This document shows, one piece after another, positions 35,168 through 46,499 of a stretch of 64,000 nucleotides of DNA (positions within the stretch are counted from its first letter, which is position 1; the number at the start of each line of letters is the position of its first letter). Made by a program: the position numbers and the translations under genes. The notes under the pieces are model-generated. The model worked only from the letters and a program-made list of their open reading frames with translations, did not search any database and was not told where the DNA came from. The stretch covers positions 757,501-821,500 of the forward strand of contig NW_022145539.1 in assembly GCF_000002235.5 (NCBI RefSeq), written 5' to 3'. Origin of the DNA: Strongylocentrotus purpuratus. Taxonomy: Eukaryota > Echinodermata > Echinoidea > Camarodonta > Strongylocentrotidae.

Positions 35168-35533
35168 TTAAAGAGAAGGTTGAGTTCTGGGAAGTGTGAG
35201 CGTTATCATCGTTATTATGCAAGTGGGGAAGAACATCAGATGAAAAACGTTCCCTGAAAAGCATGCTTCTTCAAATGCCTTAATATTTTAAATAAGGCAT
35301 TGTAACAGCATAGAAATTAGGAAGAATTTTTATACCACATATTCGTGTAGTCCCATATACATCTTTCTGTGTACAGTGCTTGTAACTTTACCAAGAGTGG
35401 GCCAAATTTCTTATTATTTTGATGATTCCAGAACCTTGCAGTACACATGCTAGATGATCAACCGTTTCTGATCGATTCCACGACGTTTCTTTCACAATGC
35501 AATCGCATGACCAGAACTCAACTTTATCTTTAA
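35168..35533. mobile_element. TTAA-flanked MITE
   Basis: Ends AGAGAAGGTTGAGTTCTGG and CCAGAACTCAACTTTATC between TTAA sites at 35168-35171 and 35530-35533. The left paralogous site is unoccupied (GACTTTAATGGCGG, 4599-4612). The ends resemble those of 22458-22840, so both may use the same transposase. Confidence 0.85.
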
Positions 35534-35756
35534 ATGAGTGAAGAAGTCCCAATGATGGTGCATTCTAGTCAGCATGTAAAAACATTCAAGCGTATTTGTA
35601 TTGGCGTCTCTGTATCCTCAATGTATCCTCTTTTTTTTTTGTTAAAGAGCCCCAAACAGTACAACAATACAGTAAATATACGAACGTATGAGTGTAAACT
35701 AAATACAATTGTTTCAAATTTTCATTAATTAAAAAAGACTCGTTTCTTGGTATACA

Positions 35757-35876
35757 CCCCTGGTCCCAAAAATAGGTTTGAAAAAATTAGGAAGACTGCC
35801 CCCTCCCCCTCCCCCCTCCCCCATATTTTCTCACGAATTGAGCCCCCGCCCTCGTCGCCGGCTGGGTCTGCCCCTG
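35757..35876. mobile_element. hAT-like MITE, paralogue of 4270-4386
   Basis: 120 bp with ends CCCCTGGTCCC and GGTCTGCCCCTG. The flanking 8-mers GGTATACA and CGTATACA differ at one base. It is shared with the left copy. Confidence 0.75.
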
Positions 35877-35884
35877 CGTATACA

Positions 35885-36580
35885 TGCAATTTATCTAACG
35901 ATTTTCTTAACTACTTCATCAACATGACATGCCCAATTAAGATTTTGTTCGAGAATCACACCAAGGTGTTGAAGTTTAGTGACAGTTTCTGGTAATTAAC
36001 AATTCTTAAATATCTGAAAATTAAAATTATTTCTTTGCCGACGGGGTGAAACGATATTATTTGTTGGGATCTGAGTTAATAATCATTCCATTATCTAAAA
36101 ACCATTTACGGAGCTTATGTATGTCTGATTGTAAAATTGACCGCACTGTCTTGACATCGAAATCTAAATTTAATACAGCTGCATCGTCCGCATAAGGTAA
36201 AAGTTTTGTATATGGATTTAAATTTAGATTCGAGATACCATTCATGAACATACAAAAAAGAACTGGTCCTAGTATGGATCCTTGTGGGACTCATGTTCGA
36301 ACGGGGAGAAGGTCACTTGTTTTTCCTTTATAAAATCGTATAGCTTTCTGCCTGTTACGAAAGAATAAAACCATTCCAACTCAACTTCATCAATTCCAAA
36401 GTACGAAATTTTAACAAAAGAAAGTCATAGGGCATAACGTCAAATGCTTTTCTAAGGTCAAGGAATGCAGCGACAAATTTATCTTCATCAAAGTTCTGAT
36501 ATAAAAAAAAAAGTCGTAAATTTCTGTTAAGCATGTTACGGCTGAGTGATCGCGTCTTAAAGTAGATATTCATTGATTTT
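35885..36580 (-). mobile_element. LINE reverse-transcriptase fragment, paralogue of 3580-4265
   Basis: The minus strand encodes FVAAFLDLRKAFDVMPYDF near 36490-36430, then a region matching LPYADDAAVLNLDFDVKT near 36200 (the conserved YADD core of reverse transcriptase, better kept than on the left), and LQHLGVILEQN further on. Frames are broken. It is shared by descent with the left copy. Confidence 0.8.
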
Positions 36581-37926
36581 AAATACTAATTTATTTTCAT
36601 TATTGCAAAGTTGAAACTTTGATTCGACAAGGTGTTCAAAATTCAATGCTTGGAAAGATTCGAAGTAATGATTATTATAAATTACACAACCCTTAAATAC
36701 AGCCCCGGCATAGCACCTGAAGAGCTCTCCAAACGCTGCTGAGATGTGTGAGATCACAGTATGGACATGATTTGCACAAGCAGACGATGTCCCATGACAT
36801 CTCACACACATTTTCAGTGCCTGTGTTTTTATCTTTTCTTGAGTTCTTTCTCTTACTTCACTACCGTCAGGCTAAATGTATAATGTATTGCCTCACTCTA
36901 AACCCCACGCATGGTTTTATTTTAATGACAAAAGCAGCGATACAGAAATAAAGAAATCTGTCGTTTGTAAACAAAATAAGACGCCATTGCATATTCAGCT
37001 GCACACACCGCGGTATGTTCGGCGTTTCAAGAGGGAACAAATGTCGTCCTTCAATTTTTATTTCTTATAAATCACCCGATACGTAGTTGACCTAAAACTT
37101 GTACGATGGCCATATGTTAACTTACCAGTTTCTAAAGATACATTAGTTGACATATTTGTGACTTTTTTTTTAATTTCACCTTTAAGACCTTCTTTAGAAT
37201 GTTCTTTGTTGTTCTCAAATGCATTTAAAGCCATATAGATTTTTGGTGAGCCTAGATCCCACCCCCTCCACACACACACACACACACAAACACAATTCTT
37301 TTACTCCATTTTTTGCAAAGCAAGGTACTGACAGTGACCTGATGCTATGACAAAAATTACTTGCGCCAGTGTAAAAAATGAAAAGTGAATTATCTTCTAC
37401 TTTTTAGTCGATATTTGAATCATTTTTTGCCAATCTGTTTCAATTTAATCCTTACCGGATATTTACATAGTGGATTATAAATAAACGTCTCTGCAGAATA
37501 TTCAGGAGTGAAATATGTACACACTAATTATATCTACACTATCATTAATCACTGCACATGGCCTCTAAATGGCTATATAAGCAGGGACATTACTAATGGG
37601 GGGTAACATCCATTCCCCTTTCTAGCATTGTCTGCAAATTACAACAACAACAACAGAAATACTTTTTGTTTATCCCGTCTTTTCTGAATTTTTTTTTTTT
37701 GTATCCGTTGTCGGCCAATTTGATTATCTGACCACTGTTTTTTTTAAATAATTATTTAAAGAAAAAGATCTCTGTAATTGGCAACTTTCAAAATATTTGT
37801 TTTTAGTTGTGTTCCGGGGTCACTTGAAAATTACTAGTCGGCAATTTTGCCATCGATCTCCACCCTCAGGTTCCAAGAGGTCTAGCGACGCCCGTATGCA
37901 TAGCTACGTGCTTTCTAGAAACAGTC
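36581..37926. other. 3' flank of gene C
   Basis: 37.2-37.9 kb matches the gene A 3' flank in reverse. About 36.6-37.18 kb has no left counterpart and is probably another insertion, ends not defined. No gene seen. Confidence 0.5.
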
Positions 37927-38183
37927 CTAATCTTCAACAAGTGCCGAATAGAATTTAGCTCCGGTTCGCCTTTCAAAAGCAAATGTAGACGCCGCCAGAC
38001 ATTCTTCGCCGAGTAAGCACAAACCCTCGCTGGCGATGAAAGTATAACACGAGCAACGGACATCGGTAAGACACAACTGACTGCATTCGATCATGGACGA
38101 AACCGTGTATGATGACAGAACATAGTCATCGATGAGGGCGACATTGCTGGCCAATAGTCGGAAGTTTTTGGAGTACGTGTGAC
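37927..38183 (-). CDS. Gene C terminal PAN/apple-like exon
   Basis: Minus-strand exon of 257 nt from an acceptor (TTTGAAACAG) to a TAG stop, phase 1 on entry. It encodes about 85 residues aligned with gene B exon 6 (HTYSKNFRLLASNVALIDDY, ECSQLCLTDVRCSCYTF). One cysteine conserved in A and B is replaced (ASEGLCLLGEEC against ACEGSCLLGKEC). The stop comes two codons earlier. The AATAAA found after A and B is not conserved. The reading frame is otherwise intact, so gene C may still be active. Confidence 0.85.
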
Positions 38184-38559
38184 CTGTTTCAAAGGTTTTA
38201 AAGTTAAAGATAAAATCACAAATATTGGATTGATTTTTGAACGAATTCCTTGTGAAGTAGTGATTAAGTAAACAGCTGCAATGAATTAAACCCTTTAGAA
38301 AAATTATTTGCCGTTGAACATGTAGATATTAAAGGTAAGATTACAAATCCACATGGTATGAAAAATGGGCTTGCAACGAGCAGTCACGTATCACGTATCA
38401 TGTCCACGTTCATGTCTTGCGCCCTTTCGTGAAACAGGTCACCCAAATCTACAAAGTGTTGGGTTACGTGATCCAAAAATGTGTTGATTTGCTATATGCA
38501 ATCTACGAAAGCTCACGTAAATTGACGCTGGCGTTTAAAAATATAATGCAAATTGTCAT

Positions 38560-39130
38560 TGAGAAGAGACTAATGGCAAAAAAGCGAGAGAAGGAAAAGA
38601 AAGGAAAGAGGAGAGAAAAGGAAAGAAAGAAGAGGAAAAAGAAAAGAAAAAGGGGGAAAAGAAGAAGATCGGGGGGGGGGGGTCGAAAGGGCCTTGCCTC
38701 CCAGCTGTCACCTCCCCCTCCCTACATCAAAAAATAAGAGAGAAGAAAAAAAGGAAAAGAGGAGATAAATGGAAGGAAGAACAAAAGAAAATAAGGGGAT
38801 ATCAGTTGTAAGTTTCACGCCAACAATTCAGGCCAAAAGGCCCTTGCCCCGACCCCCTAAAAAGAGGAAGGAAGGAAAAGGAAAAGAGGAGAGCTAAAAG
38901 GGAACAAAAAAGAGGAAGAAGAAAAGAAAAGGGGAGAACAGTTGCGATTAATCCCGCCAACAAAATTTGAATCGGGGGGGGGGGGCGAAAGGCCCTTGCA
39001 AACCTAAAACAGAGAGAAGGAAGGGAAAGGAAAGAAAAAGAGGAGAGAAAGGTAAAGAAAAAAGAGAAAAAAGAAAGTTACGATTTTCCCCGCCAACAAG
39101 TTGTAGATTGGGGGGGGGGGGGGCACTGGC
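38560..39130 (+). repeat. Purine and poly-G satellite, relative of the 60-62 kb array
   Basis: About four diverged units in which a GAAAGG/AGAGG purine stretch is followed by a G run and words such as CGAAAGGCCCTTGC. The same alternation builds the interior of the fold-back element at 60349-62488. It lies where gene B has its mucin exon. Confidence 0.7.
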
Positions 39131-39289
39131 GTACTGATGGGGAGGGGGAGGGTGACAGATGCCCCCAAATATAATTCAAACGTGTTTTTTTTTCTAATTC
39201 GATACCGGTGATTTACAAAAGTTGCTGAAATGACATAATTTTCCGAGATTTTTCCTCATTGTTAAGTAAATTATACTGATAGTGACCTG

Positions 39290-40230
39290 TCCTTGTCACA
39301 AATAATAAGGTGTCTGAATTTGCTAATCTGGCCGTGATTAAATGCCTGAAACCCCTGAGTTTCCGGGGGCTCTGCCCCTGGATTCCACCGAGGGCCCTAA
39401 AGCGGGCGCCTGGATGCTTATCTGACGGTAATCTAATGCCTAAAACAACTGAGGGCGTGTTTATGCTTCACTTTTTCTGGCTAGAATCAGGCATCTGTTA
39501 CGCGTTTAGTTTAAAACACGGTTGCGTCCATGCTCACTTTTGTAGAATCACCGAAAAACGGCGATCACGATCGCCGATCGTAAACTCACAAAAAGATGCG
39601 TTTACAATTTGTAAACGCGTTTAAATAGGGTCAACGCACTGACTTCTAGTGGGTCTACGTAGCATGCACAGTGAAGGTTTGCGAATCCAGCTGGAAGACC
39701 AATTAAGGCCACACAGGGAGAATTTCCTGGCGGAGCCAGAGAAGTGAGCATAAACAGTACACCGTGGAACTGCGATTACGATGAGCGTTTACGATGAGCG
39801 TTACAAATCGCTCATTCTGCCTTCAAAATTTAAGCTTAAACGCACCCTGAGTTCCGCCCCTGGACCCCTCACCAATTAGTGACCTGCCAGTGTGTCACAA
39901 ATGAGTTTTCAAAATATGCTCACATGACCGTAATTAAATGCCTAAAACTCCCGAGCTTCCTGGGCTCCGCCCCCTGAACCCAACCAATGGCCCTAAGGCG
40001 GGCCCCTTTATGCTCATCTGAACGTTATATATTGCCTAAAACCCCTACGCCTCAAAGGGCTCCGCCCCCTGGCCCCACACTAATTCGTGTCCTGCCAGTG
40101 TCACAAATAAGGTATCAAGATATGCTCATCTGACCGTAATTGAATGCCTATACCCCTGAGCTTCAGGGGGCTCCACCCCTTAACCCTCGCAGGGGCTTCG
40201 CCCCTAGACCCCACTACAATTATTTACGCA
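39290..40230 (+). repeat. Tandem array with CCTGAGCTTCCGGGGGCTCC units
   Basis: About five diverged units of 100-150 bp, each containing ATGCCTAAAACCCCTGAG, GGGGGCTCCGCCCC and TGACCTGCCAGTGTCACAA. It is interrupted by the MITE at 39454-39846. No coding content. Confidence 0.75.
39454..39846. mobile_element. MITE nested in the tandem array
   Basis: Ends GGCGTGTTTATGCTTCA and AAGCTTAAACGCACC are imperfect inverted repeats. The flanking 5-mer CTGAG occurs on both sides (39449-39453, 39847-39851), and neighbouring array units show the uninterrupted word CCTGAGCTTCC. Its interior has a palindrome GGCGATCACGATCGCC. The 5 bp duplication is tentative. Confidence 0.7.
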
Positions 40231-40521
40231 ACGCTCTACCTGATCGTAAATACTACCCACCCCCTACCCTAACACCTACTTAGAGAAACGTTCAGCGGGG
40301 CATGCATGTAAGAGTGGGGTGGTGCGGATTTTTCGTCTACCCCCCCCCCGTCCCCAAACGATTTTGCCAATTTCGCCATTGTCGGTGTCACCATTACGTA
40401 CCAATATGTGGCCCACATAATTTCAAATTTGGGCCTCCCCCCCCCCCCCCCCCATGCAAATTGAATTGAATCGACTAATATTGTTAAAACTCCTATGGAT
40501 CATCATTATAATTATATTCAC

Positions 40522-40890
40522 CTCCTTCTTTCTCGCAGATAAAACGCCGCACGTGATCATCAGCACAACTATCATCCAACCATTGGTATGACTTGCTTGG
40601 ATGTATAACGAAACACACCCCTCCGTCGTCAAAAGTCTCTGAACCATCTGCGAAGTTGGCGTAGTTCAGACTCGAACCGTCCAGCCAAGTCACACTGGAT
40701 AATCCTATCCAGTAATCCTCGTTTTCAACGGGTAGGTTGTTCACCAGAAATTTTTGTTCGTCCTGTGATCCGATGTAGATAAGATGCATTCCAAGGTCGT
40801 CACAGGATAATTTTGACGAGTCAAAGTTTGACTTGTTTTGCGAGAAGTAATAACAGGATCCGTCATTCTCAGTGTGGCCAACGGTACAAC
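40522..40890 (-). CDS. Gene C exon 4, second C-type lectin domain
   Basis: Minus-strand exon of 369 nt, acceptor CTCTTGCAG and donor GTGAAT, phase 1 on both sides. It encodes a six-cysteine C-type lectin domain (GSC, LSC, GVC, DSC, FIC after an initial CC) with the core YWIGLSSVTWLDGS. The WND-position motif is WLDDSC, with no EPN or QPD. It is very close to gene B exon 4 and two residues longer. Open throughout. Confidence 0.9.
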
Positions 40891-41325
40891 CTGCAAGAGA
40901 GACAATTATGAACAGGAGTATATTTTACACTTTCTTCAGACACATGACTCTTTTATCGATTGTGTACTGTACAAGTCTAAAGTATATTAAACAAACCAAG
41001 GAAATTATCGAACTTGGGCATCTCATATTAGGCAAAGGAAGTGATCTATTGTATCATAAAATTACATTGCCATTATAAAAAGGTGTCAAAATCGCTTGCT
41101 TCACTCACTCGAAGAAAAATGAGAAAGTTGACTTAACAGTAAGAGACGAATCTGCCGTTACTGTACTGCTCGTGCGCCTATGATTATGAATGATTTTTGA
41201 TAAATAGGTTTAACGATTTTATTCTGGTAGACAAAGTTATATTTTTGCCTTTTACAAGTCTTAGAAAACGAAGACCCTCAACGTGAAGAAAATCAATGAG
41301 TTTCTACTCAATATTCTGTACTTAC

Positions 41326-41682
41326 AGGCACTGCCTTCTATTTCGTTTTCACATATATAATAGTACGAATCGGAACAGCTGCCGTCATGCCATAAATAAT
41401 CCTGTCCTACCAGTCGGAAACAGATTCCTCCATCATCAAAGTCATATGCGAAGTTGTTGTATTCCAAGCTTGAGCCATCTATCCAGGTCAGTTGGGAAAC
41501 ACCTATCCGATGCCAATTAGTAGACAGCTTATTCTGCAAGAAGTTTTGTTCTTCCTGTGACCCTATGTAGACAAGATGCATTCTAAGTTCCTCGCAGGAC
41601 GATTTTGACGAGGTAAAGTTTGAACGGATTTCTGAGAAATAATAACATGACCCGTCATTCTCGCTTTGACCAGATTCACACT
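41326..41682 (-). CDS. Gene C exon 3, first C-type lectin domain
   Basis: Minus-strand exon of 357 nt, acceptor TATTTGCAG and donor GTAAGT, phase 1 to 1. Six cysteines (EC, GSC, SSC, GIC, GSC, YIC). The usual WIGL core is altered to HRIGVSQLTWIDGS, losing the tryptophan that normally packs in the fold. The WND-position motif is WHDGSC. It is five residues shorter than gene B exon 3 around the YNNF region (AYDFDDGG). The frame is open. Confidence 0.9.
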
Positions 41683-41759
41683 CTGCAAATAAAGGAGAGA
41701 CAGGTAGACGAGAATGGGAGGAAGAGATGAATGGATGATAATTATATGAAGGGATTGTG

Positions 41760-41780
41760 GGCACAGAGAGGGAGAGAATA

Positions 41781-41811
<31 letters not shown>

Positions 41812-41990
41812 AAGGGAAGGGAGAGAGAGAAAGAGAGAAAGAGAGAGAGAGAGAGGGAGGGGAGAGAGAGAGAGAGAGAGAGGGGCGAGAGAAAGAGAGA
41901 GAGAGAGAAGGAAAGAGAGAGAAAGAGAGCCTGAGAAAGGAAGAGAGAGAGAGAGAAAGAGAGAGAGAGGGGGGGAGAGAGATGGAGAGC
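41760..41990 (-). repeat. (GA)n tract, polypyrimidine on the sense strand of gene C
   Basis: The counterpart of 18149-18590: on the sense (minus) strand it is a CT tract just upstream of exon 3. Confidence 0.85.
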
Positions 41991-42350
41991 GTGATATTGG
42001 TATGGTGTTATTAGTTATATGTTTAGCCTTTTCTGAAAGGAAAGAAAATGAGAAGAAAAACGATATGGCAGACTATCATAAAGAATCAATTACGAATAAA
42101 TGTTATATGACTATTATACAAAGAGCTGAAAAATCCAGACAAGATATTGCTGGGGAATTATGTAGCAAACTTATTTTGGACAAAAAATATTTATTTTCCT
42201 TTATAATACTGTACTTGGCTTTTAATTGTTTTCAACACTTTATTTTGACGTCTGAATGTAAAAAGACACCCCGATCGAGGCACAGAAATTATCAATGTTA
42301 TAAAATAAATGGATGAAAGACAGGTGGTAAGAATACACCAAGTTACTCAC

Positions 42351-42417
42351 CTAGAGTAGCAGTCACTGGGCTCTGTTGGTTTAATATAACGAAAGTAATG
42401 AAGAAAGATGACTCCAT
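42351..42417 (-). CDS. Gene C exon 2, signal peptide and probable start
   Basis: Minus-strand exon of 67 nt with acceptor TTTATGCAG and donor GTGAGT, leaving phase 1. It encodes MESSFFITFVILNQQSPVTA then TL, a signal peptide like that of gene B. From this ATG, exons 2, 3, 4 and 6 give 1050 nt in frame, 349 residues. Exon 1 is out of frame with it. The reading joins exon 4 directly to the PAN exon, since no mucin exon was found. Confidence 0.8.
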
Positions 42418-42424
42418 CTGCATA

Positions 42425-43500
42425 AATATAATAATAATAATAATAATAGTCACATATAAGCATGATACTAGGTTTCTAAGCGCTTTACACTGTAATTATC
42501 ATTACCCCGGTCATTGGACTTAATTGCTAATCAACACATGTTAGTGCGAACGCTCCGCTCCTGGGGAGTATTCCACCAGGCGCCAATTTTACAAGCGCAC
42601 ACATGCCAATCCAACCACACATATTGCTCCGGTTGTCTAATTTTTGCTCGCTGGACGTATATAGCAGACGGCAATCGGCGGATTAGACGACACTTTGTAG
42701 TGAATTTGTATGTGAGATTGCTTTGCTAAATATAAAATACAAGAAAACTTTCCATATCTTTAAACTATCATTGATATCTGATAATTAAACAGTTAGTAAA
42801 ATAAACCTACCAAACTACATAATACAATGAAATACTTGACTTAAAGAAGGGGAGTTTGATGTGGTGCACAATTGCACCCCTCTGTAAATAATCGGATAGT
42901 CCATGGCGATCATGAAAATTCATGTTTTTGCTTACCTCGGCAAAATGCTTGCCTATACTAAATGGAAAAATTACGATGGGGGTTGGCTGGAATGGACATA
43001 ATGAACCGATCATAACTGATCTATGATAATTCATGCTTGTTATCCTTCGTGTGCCTGACCTATAACCTTACAATCGCGTGGCAAATTGCGTCCAAAGTTC
43101 GACTTGTTTCACATGTGTTATATAGGCAACGGCGTGCTAGCGACCTGTTTTGACCAAATTACGGTGGGTGAACTTTCAAAGTCAATGGGACATGAGGGTT
43201 CCAATGAAAGAGCTAGTGTCAATGTACGTCGGGTTGGATGTGCTTTTCGTTCAAAAAAAAAAAAAGAATTGTTAACGATTTTAGGGGTAAAAGTCAGTAG
43301 GCTAACATGTCAGGCTGCTGGACTCTGACGATAGGGGGCGTTGTCCAATCCTACCGGGTGCCCATGGGTGGAGAGTGGCAAATGTAGATTAAAGTGTTGC
43401 AAAACGACATTAGTGCCGAGGTGGAACTCGGACCGCGATCCATGTAATCCTCAGTCCGGTAACATATCCACTAGACAACGACACCTCTACTAATCACTCA
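42425..43500 (-). mobile_element. SINE split by a later insertion
   Basis: Minus strand: the tRNA-like head (B box GGTCCGAGTTCC near 43430) lies at about 43349-43500. The tail part, with GGCGCCTGGTGGAATACTCC and TGTAAAGCGCTTAGAAACC, lies at 42425-42619. Together they match the intact SINE at 14505-14866. The gap is filled by the element at 42620-43348. Confidence 0.8.
42620..43348 (-). mobile_element. CATATTGCTCCG element inserted in the SINE
   Basis: About 730 bp matching 7137-7739 over its core, with the CATATTGCTCCG end at 42620. The other end has lost the outer repeat. It is absent from the matching SINE of gene B at about 14655. Confidence 0.78.
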
Positions 43501-43512
43501 CTGAGGATTATG

Positions 43513-44293
43513 CTATGGTCACATTACCCAAAGTAGCCTGCTTGGTGACCGAGCGGCGAGTTTTGAGCCAATTTTGCCCGGCCACCGAGCGGCGGCCGCC
43601 CAGGCACCGCTTGTTATTAAGGCATCGCTCGGTCGCTGCTGACGATTTAGCGTGGAGTTAAAATTCAGGCGGCGCCTGCTCACTTTCACTCGCCGCCAAA
43701 ACTACGCTCGGTGACCGGGCGGTCGCCGCCCGGGCGCCGACGTAATCGTGCGTTCACCGTCGAGCGATTTATGTCAAATATCAACGCCGCTAAGTCAAAG
43801 GCTGTCGAGCAGTCGCCGCCCGGTCGCCGCCCCGTTGCCGCTGGGAGATCAGTCGGTCACTGGTCGCGAGTCCAAAATCGGTCGGCAGCCTTTGACCTAA
43901 TAGCGGCTTCGATTTCTGACCTAAATCACTCGGCGGCGAACGCTCGATAATTTCGGTGCCCGGGCGGCGAACGGCCGGGCACCGAGTGTACTTTAGAGCT
44001 CCGCCGATCAATATCTTTAAAATCAGCCGGTGACCGGTGGGAGACTGCTCGGGAATCGGTGGTCACCGGTCGGTCACTTCCGGGACACCGCGCGGAAAAG
44101 CTCCGCGATTTCGCCCAGTTTTGACCTAAAATCGACCGGCGACCGACGGGAAATCGACAGGGCACCGCCCAGGCTTCGCTGGGGCTCTACAGCCTGCTCG
44201 ACTACTCTAAAAATCGCTGGGCGATGCTTAAATTCCAGCGACGACCGAGCAGGCTACTAATCGGTCGGTCGCCGCTCTAACGTTTGACCATAG
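43513..44293. mobile_element. GC-rich CTATGGTCA-type element in gene C intron 1
   Basis: Ends CTATGGTCACATTACC and GTTTGACCATAG, with GAGCGGCGACCG words inside. It is the same family as 817-2316 but in a different intron, so it is an independent insertion. It is about half the length of the gene A copy and has both ends. Confidence 0.75.
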
Positions 44294-44439
44294 ATTTAGT
44301 GGACGAGAGCGCTTAACATTAATGATCTGCATTGATTTGAATTACCATTTATCGTCTACTCAGAAAATTCTCTTTTTACCGATTTTATAATCACTCTACA
44401 TAATACACAAAGAGGTTCTAGGACCCTTACCTCTTGGAC

Positions 44440-44735
44440 AACCACCCTCTAGGGGGTAGTTGTCCGGGGGTAGTTGTCCGGGGATAGTTGTCCGGGGGTA
44501 GTTGTCCGGGGGTAGTTGTCCTAGAGGGTGGTTGTCCTAGGGGTAGTTGTCTGGGGGGTTGTTGTCCAGGGGTAGTTGTCCTAGAGGTTGGTTGTCCTAG
44601 GGGGTAGTTAGGTGTGGGGGGGGGGGGGTACTTATCCTAGACTGTAAGTGTCCAGGGTAGTTGTTCTTGGGGTAATTGTCCTAGAGGGTGGTTATCCGCG
44701 AGGTGGTTGTCCATAGGGTAGTTGTCCAGAGGGTC
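44440..44735 (+). repeat. Minisatellite of GGGGGTAGTTGTCC units
   Basis: About 18 units of 14-20 bp with cores GTAGTTGTCCGGGG or GTGGTTGTCCTAG. Related words occur at 48900-49140, 50470-50540 and 53325-53370. Confidence 0.88.
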
Positions 44736-45119
44736 CGGATACGACAGAAGGAAGTACACATTACAAAAATAACAAATTTAAAACAAATAACGAATTGAAT
44801 TGCCCATTTATTGTCCATTCAGGACATTTTTTTTCACTGGTTTTACCATCATTGTACATGTACTTCATAAAAGAATGAATAGGACATACAACATTAATAG
44901 GGATTTAAATTCCATACAAATACAATATTTCATGAATGCATTCAACAATTATTCATAGAAAGTAATTAAATTCAACGCTTATGTTTTTAGACATCATAAT
45001 TATACATGTACATTATTTTCAGTCATTTTTGTTTAAAAAAATATCATTCTTTGGATTGCAAACAAACCATCTGTATTTCAATTTGAAGAAATATGAAATA
45101 TTTGTTTCCATTTACTTAC

Positions 45120-45181
45120 CAGAGAAAACCCCCATACAAGGCAAGGAATATCCTTAGTCCTCTCATAAGTAAATCAACCAT
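45120..45181 (-). CDS. Gene C exon 1, out of frame with exon 2
   Basis: The minus-strand counterpart of gene B exon 1: ATG, a hydrophobic stretch (RGLRIFLALYGG) and the conserved donor GTAAGT. It is 62 nt instead of 63, so splicing to exon 2 changes the frame. It is therefore likely to be 5' UTR, or a short upstream frame, in this gene. The splice site itself is conserved. Confidence 0.55.
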
Positions 45182-45696
45182 GATGATGATTTTCTTTCAC
45201 AAATCCCTCTCTCAGATCGATGTTGTCAATGGAGTTAAAGAGTTTTGAAGAATTTTTAGACAAATCCTGAACTATTATATACTTTTCTTAAATCCCATTC
45301 AGAATCAAGGGAAGGGATCTCCTTCCTTCTCTAAATGTCAGTAACCAGTGTTTTTCCCCCTTTTTTTCGCAGACTGAACTCGTTGTACTCAACTTTGAGA
45401 GTTTTCTTCCAATAATCTGCTCATTTAACGCATGAAAATTCAAACAGAAGAACCTAGGAATTACTAAAAATGAAGGTGATTTTGCACGCTCTGATGAGAA
45501 AGAAAAAACGGTCTTATCTTGATACGTTTTGTTTGCGAAATGCTCAATGAGAGCAGGGGGCAAATGAGAGAGATAAATATACACGAGTTTAATAGATGCA
45601 GCCTACTGAAATGATGTGTGGCCTGGATCACCATGGTTTCAAACACACATTTTGTTTATGTTTTCGTATAATGTCCCTGGCTGCCCGCGACATATT

Positions 45697-46114
45697 GATT
45701 GATTGATTTGTTTTATTGTCCACATTAAATGGATTTTTTTTTCACATGGTTACAATTACAGTACATACAGCATAGGTCAATTGAACGAATTTTAAATTAC
45801 ACATTGCTCATTAATCACCGAGTAGGTCATATTAATATTTTAAGCTTAACCTTTATAGAATCACACTAAATTTAAAAACAGTATATCATATTTCTAAATT
45901 TTAACTATATGATCACAATTTTGGTCTCATTAATAACAGTACTGTATATTTAATTTAAATCACCGAGTAGGTCATATTAATAATTTAAGCTTAACCTTCA
46001 TAGAATCAATACTAAATTAAAAAACAGTAAATAATACTTCTAAATTTTAACTATATGATCACAGTCATGGCCTCATTAATAACAGTACTGTATATTTAAT
46101 TTAAATACTCTTTG
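45697..46114 (-). mobile_element. 5'-truncated LINE 3' end with (AATC)n tail
   Basis: Read on the minus strand it ends in an AATC repeat (45695-45710) after CCATTTAATGTGGACAATAA. It contains a 142 bp tandem duplication starting at GTAGGTCATATTAATA (about 45824 and 45967). The left paralogue at 11625-11640 (CGCATCAATATGTCGC) lacks it. Confidence 0.68.
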
Positions 46115-46284
46115 AGACGCGAAAATGGTTTTCTCTAAATATTGCTATCCCGGTCACACCAACAAGTCAGACACCAGAGCCAGCTTGGAGTCGGTTTGGA
46201 ATCGGTCGGTTTGGAGTCGGTTTCGGTCCATGATCAGACTAACATATCAGTACTTTCTTTTCATTCGATCCCCCCCCCCCTCTC

Positions 46285-46315
<31 letters not shown>

Positions 46316-46467
46316 CTCTCTATCCGCCTTTACACACAATTCTTCTTTTCAATCTTTCATGTCCTCTCTCGGTTCACTAGTAGTAGTAGTAGTAATTGAA
46401 GTAGTAGTGGTGTAGCAGTTAAAGAAAACAAGAGACTATATGGTAGTAGTTGTCTCATGCACCGCCA

Positions 46468-46492
46468 GGGGGGGGGGGGGGGGGGGGGGGGG
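46468..46492 (+). repeat. Poly-G run of 25
   Basis: The paralogous position on the left (9444-9448 in reverse) has only five G. Confidence 0.95.
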
Positions 46493-46499
46493 TCATCAC

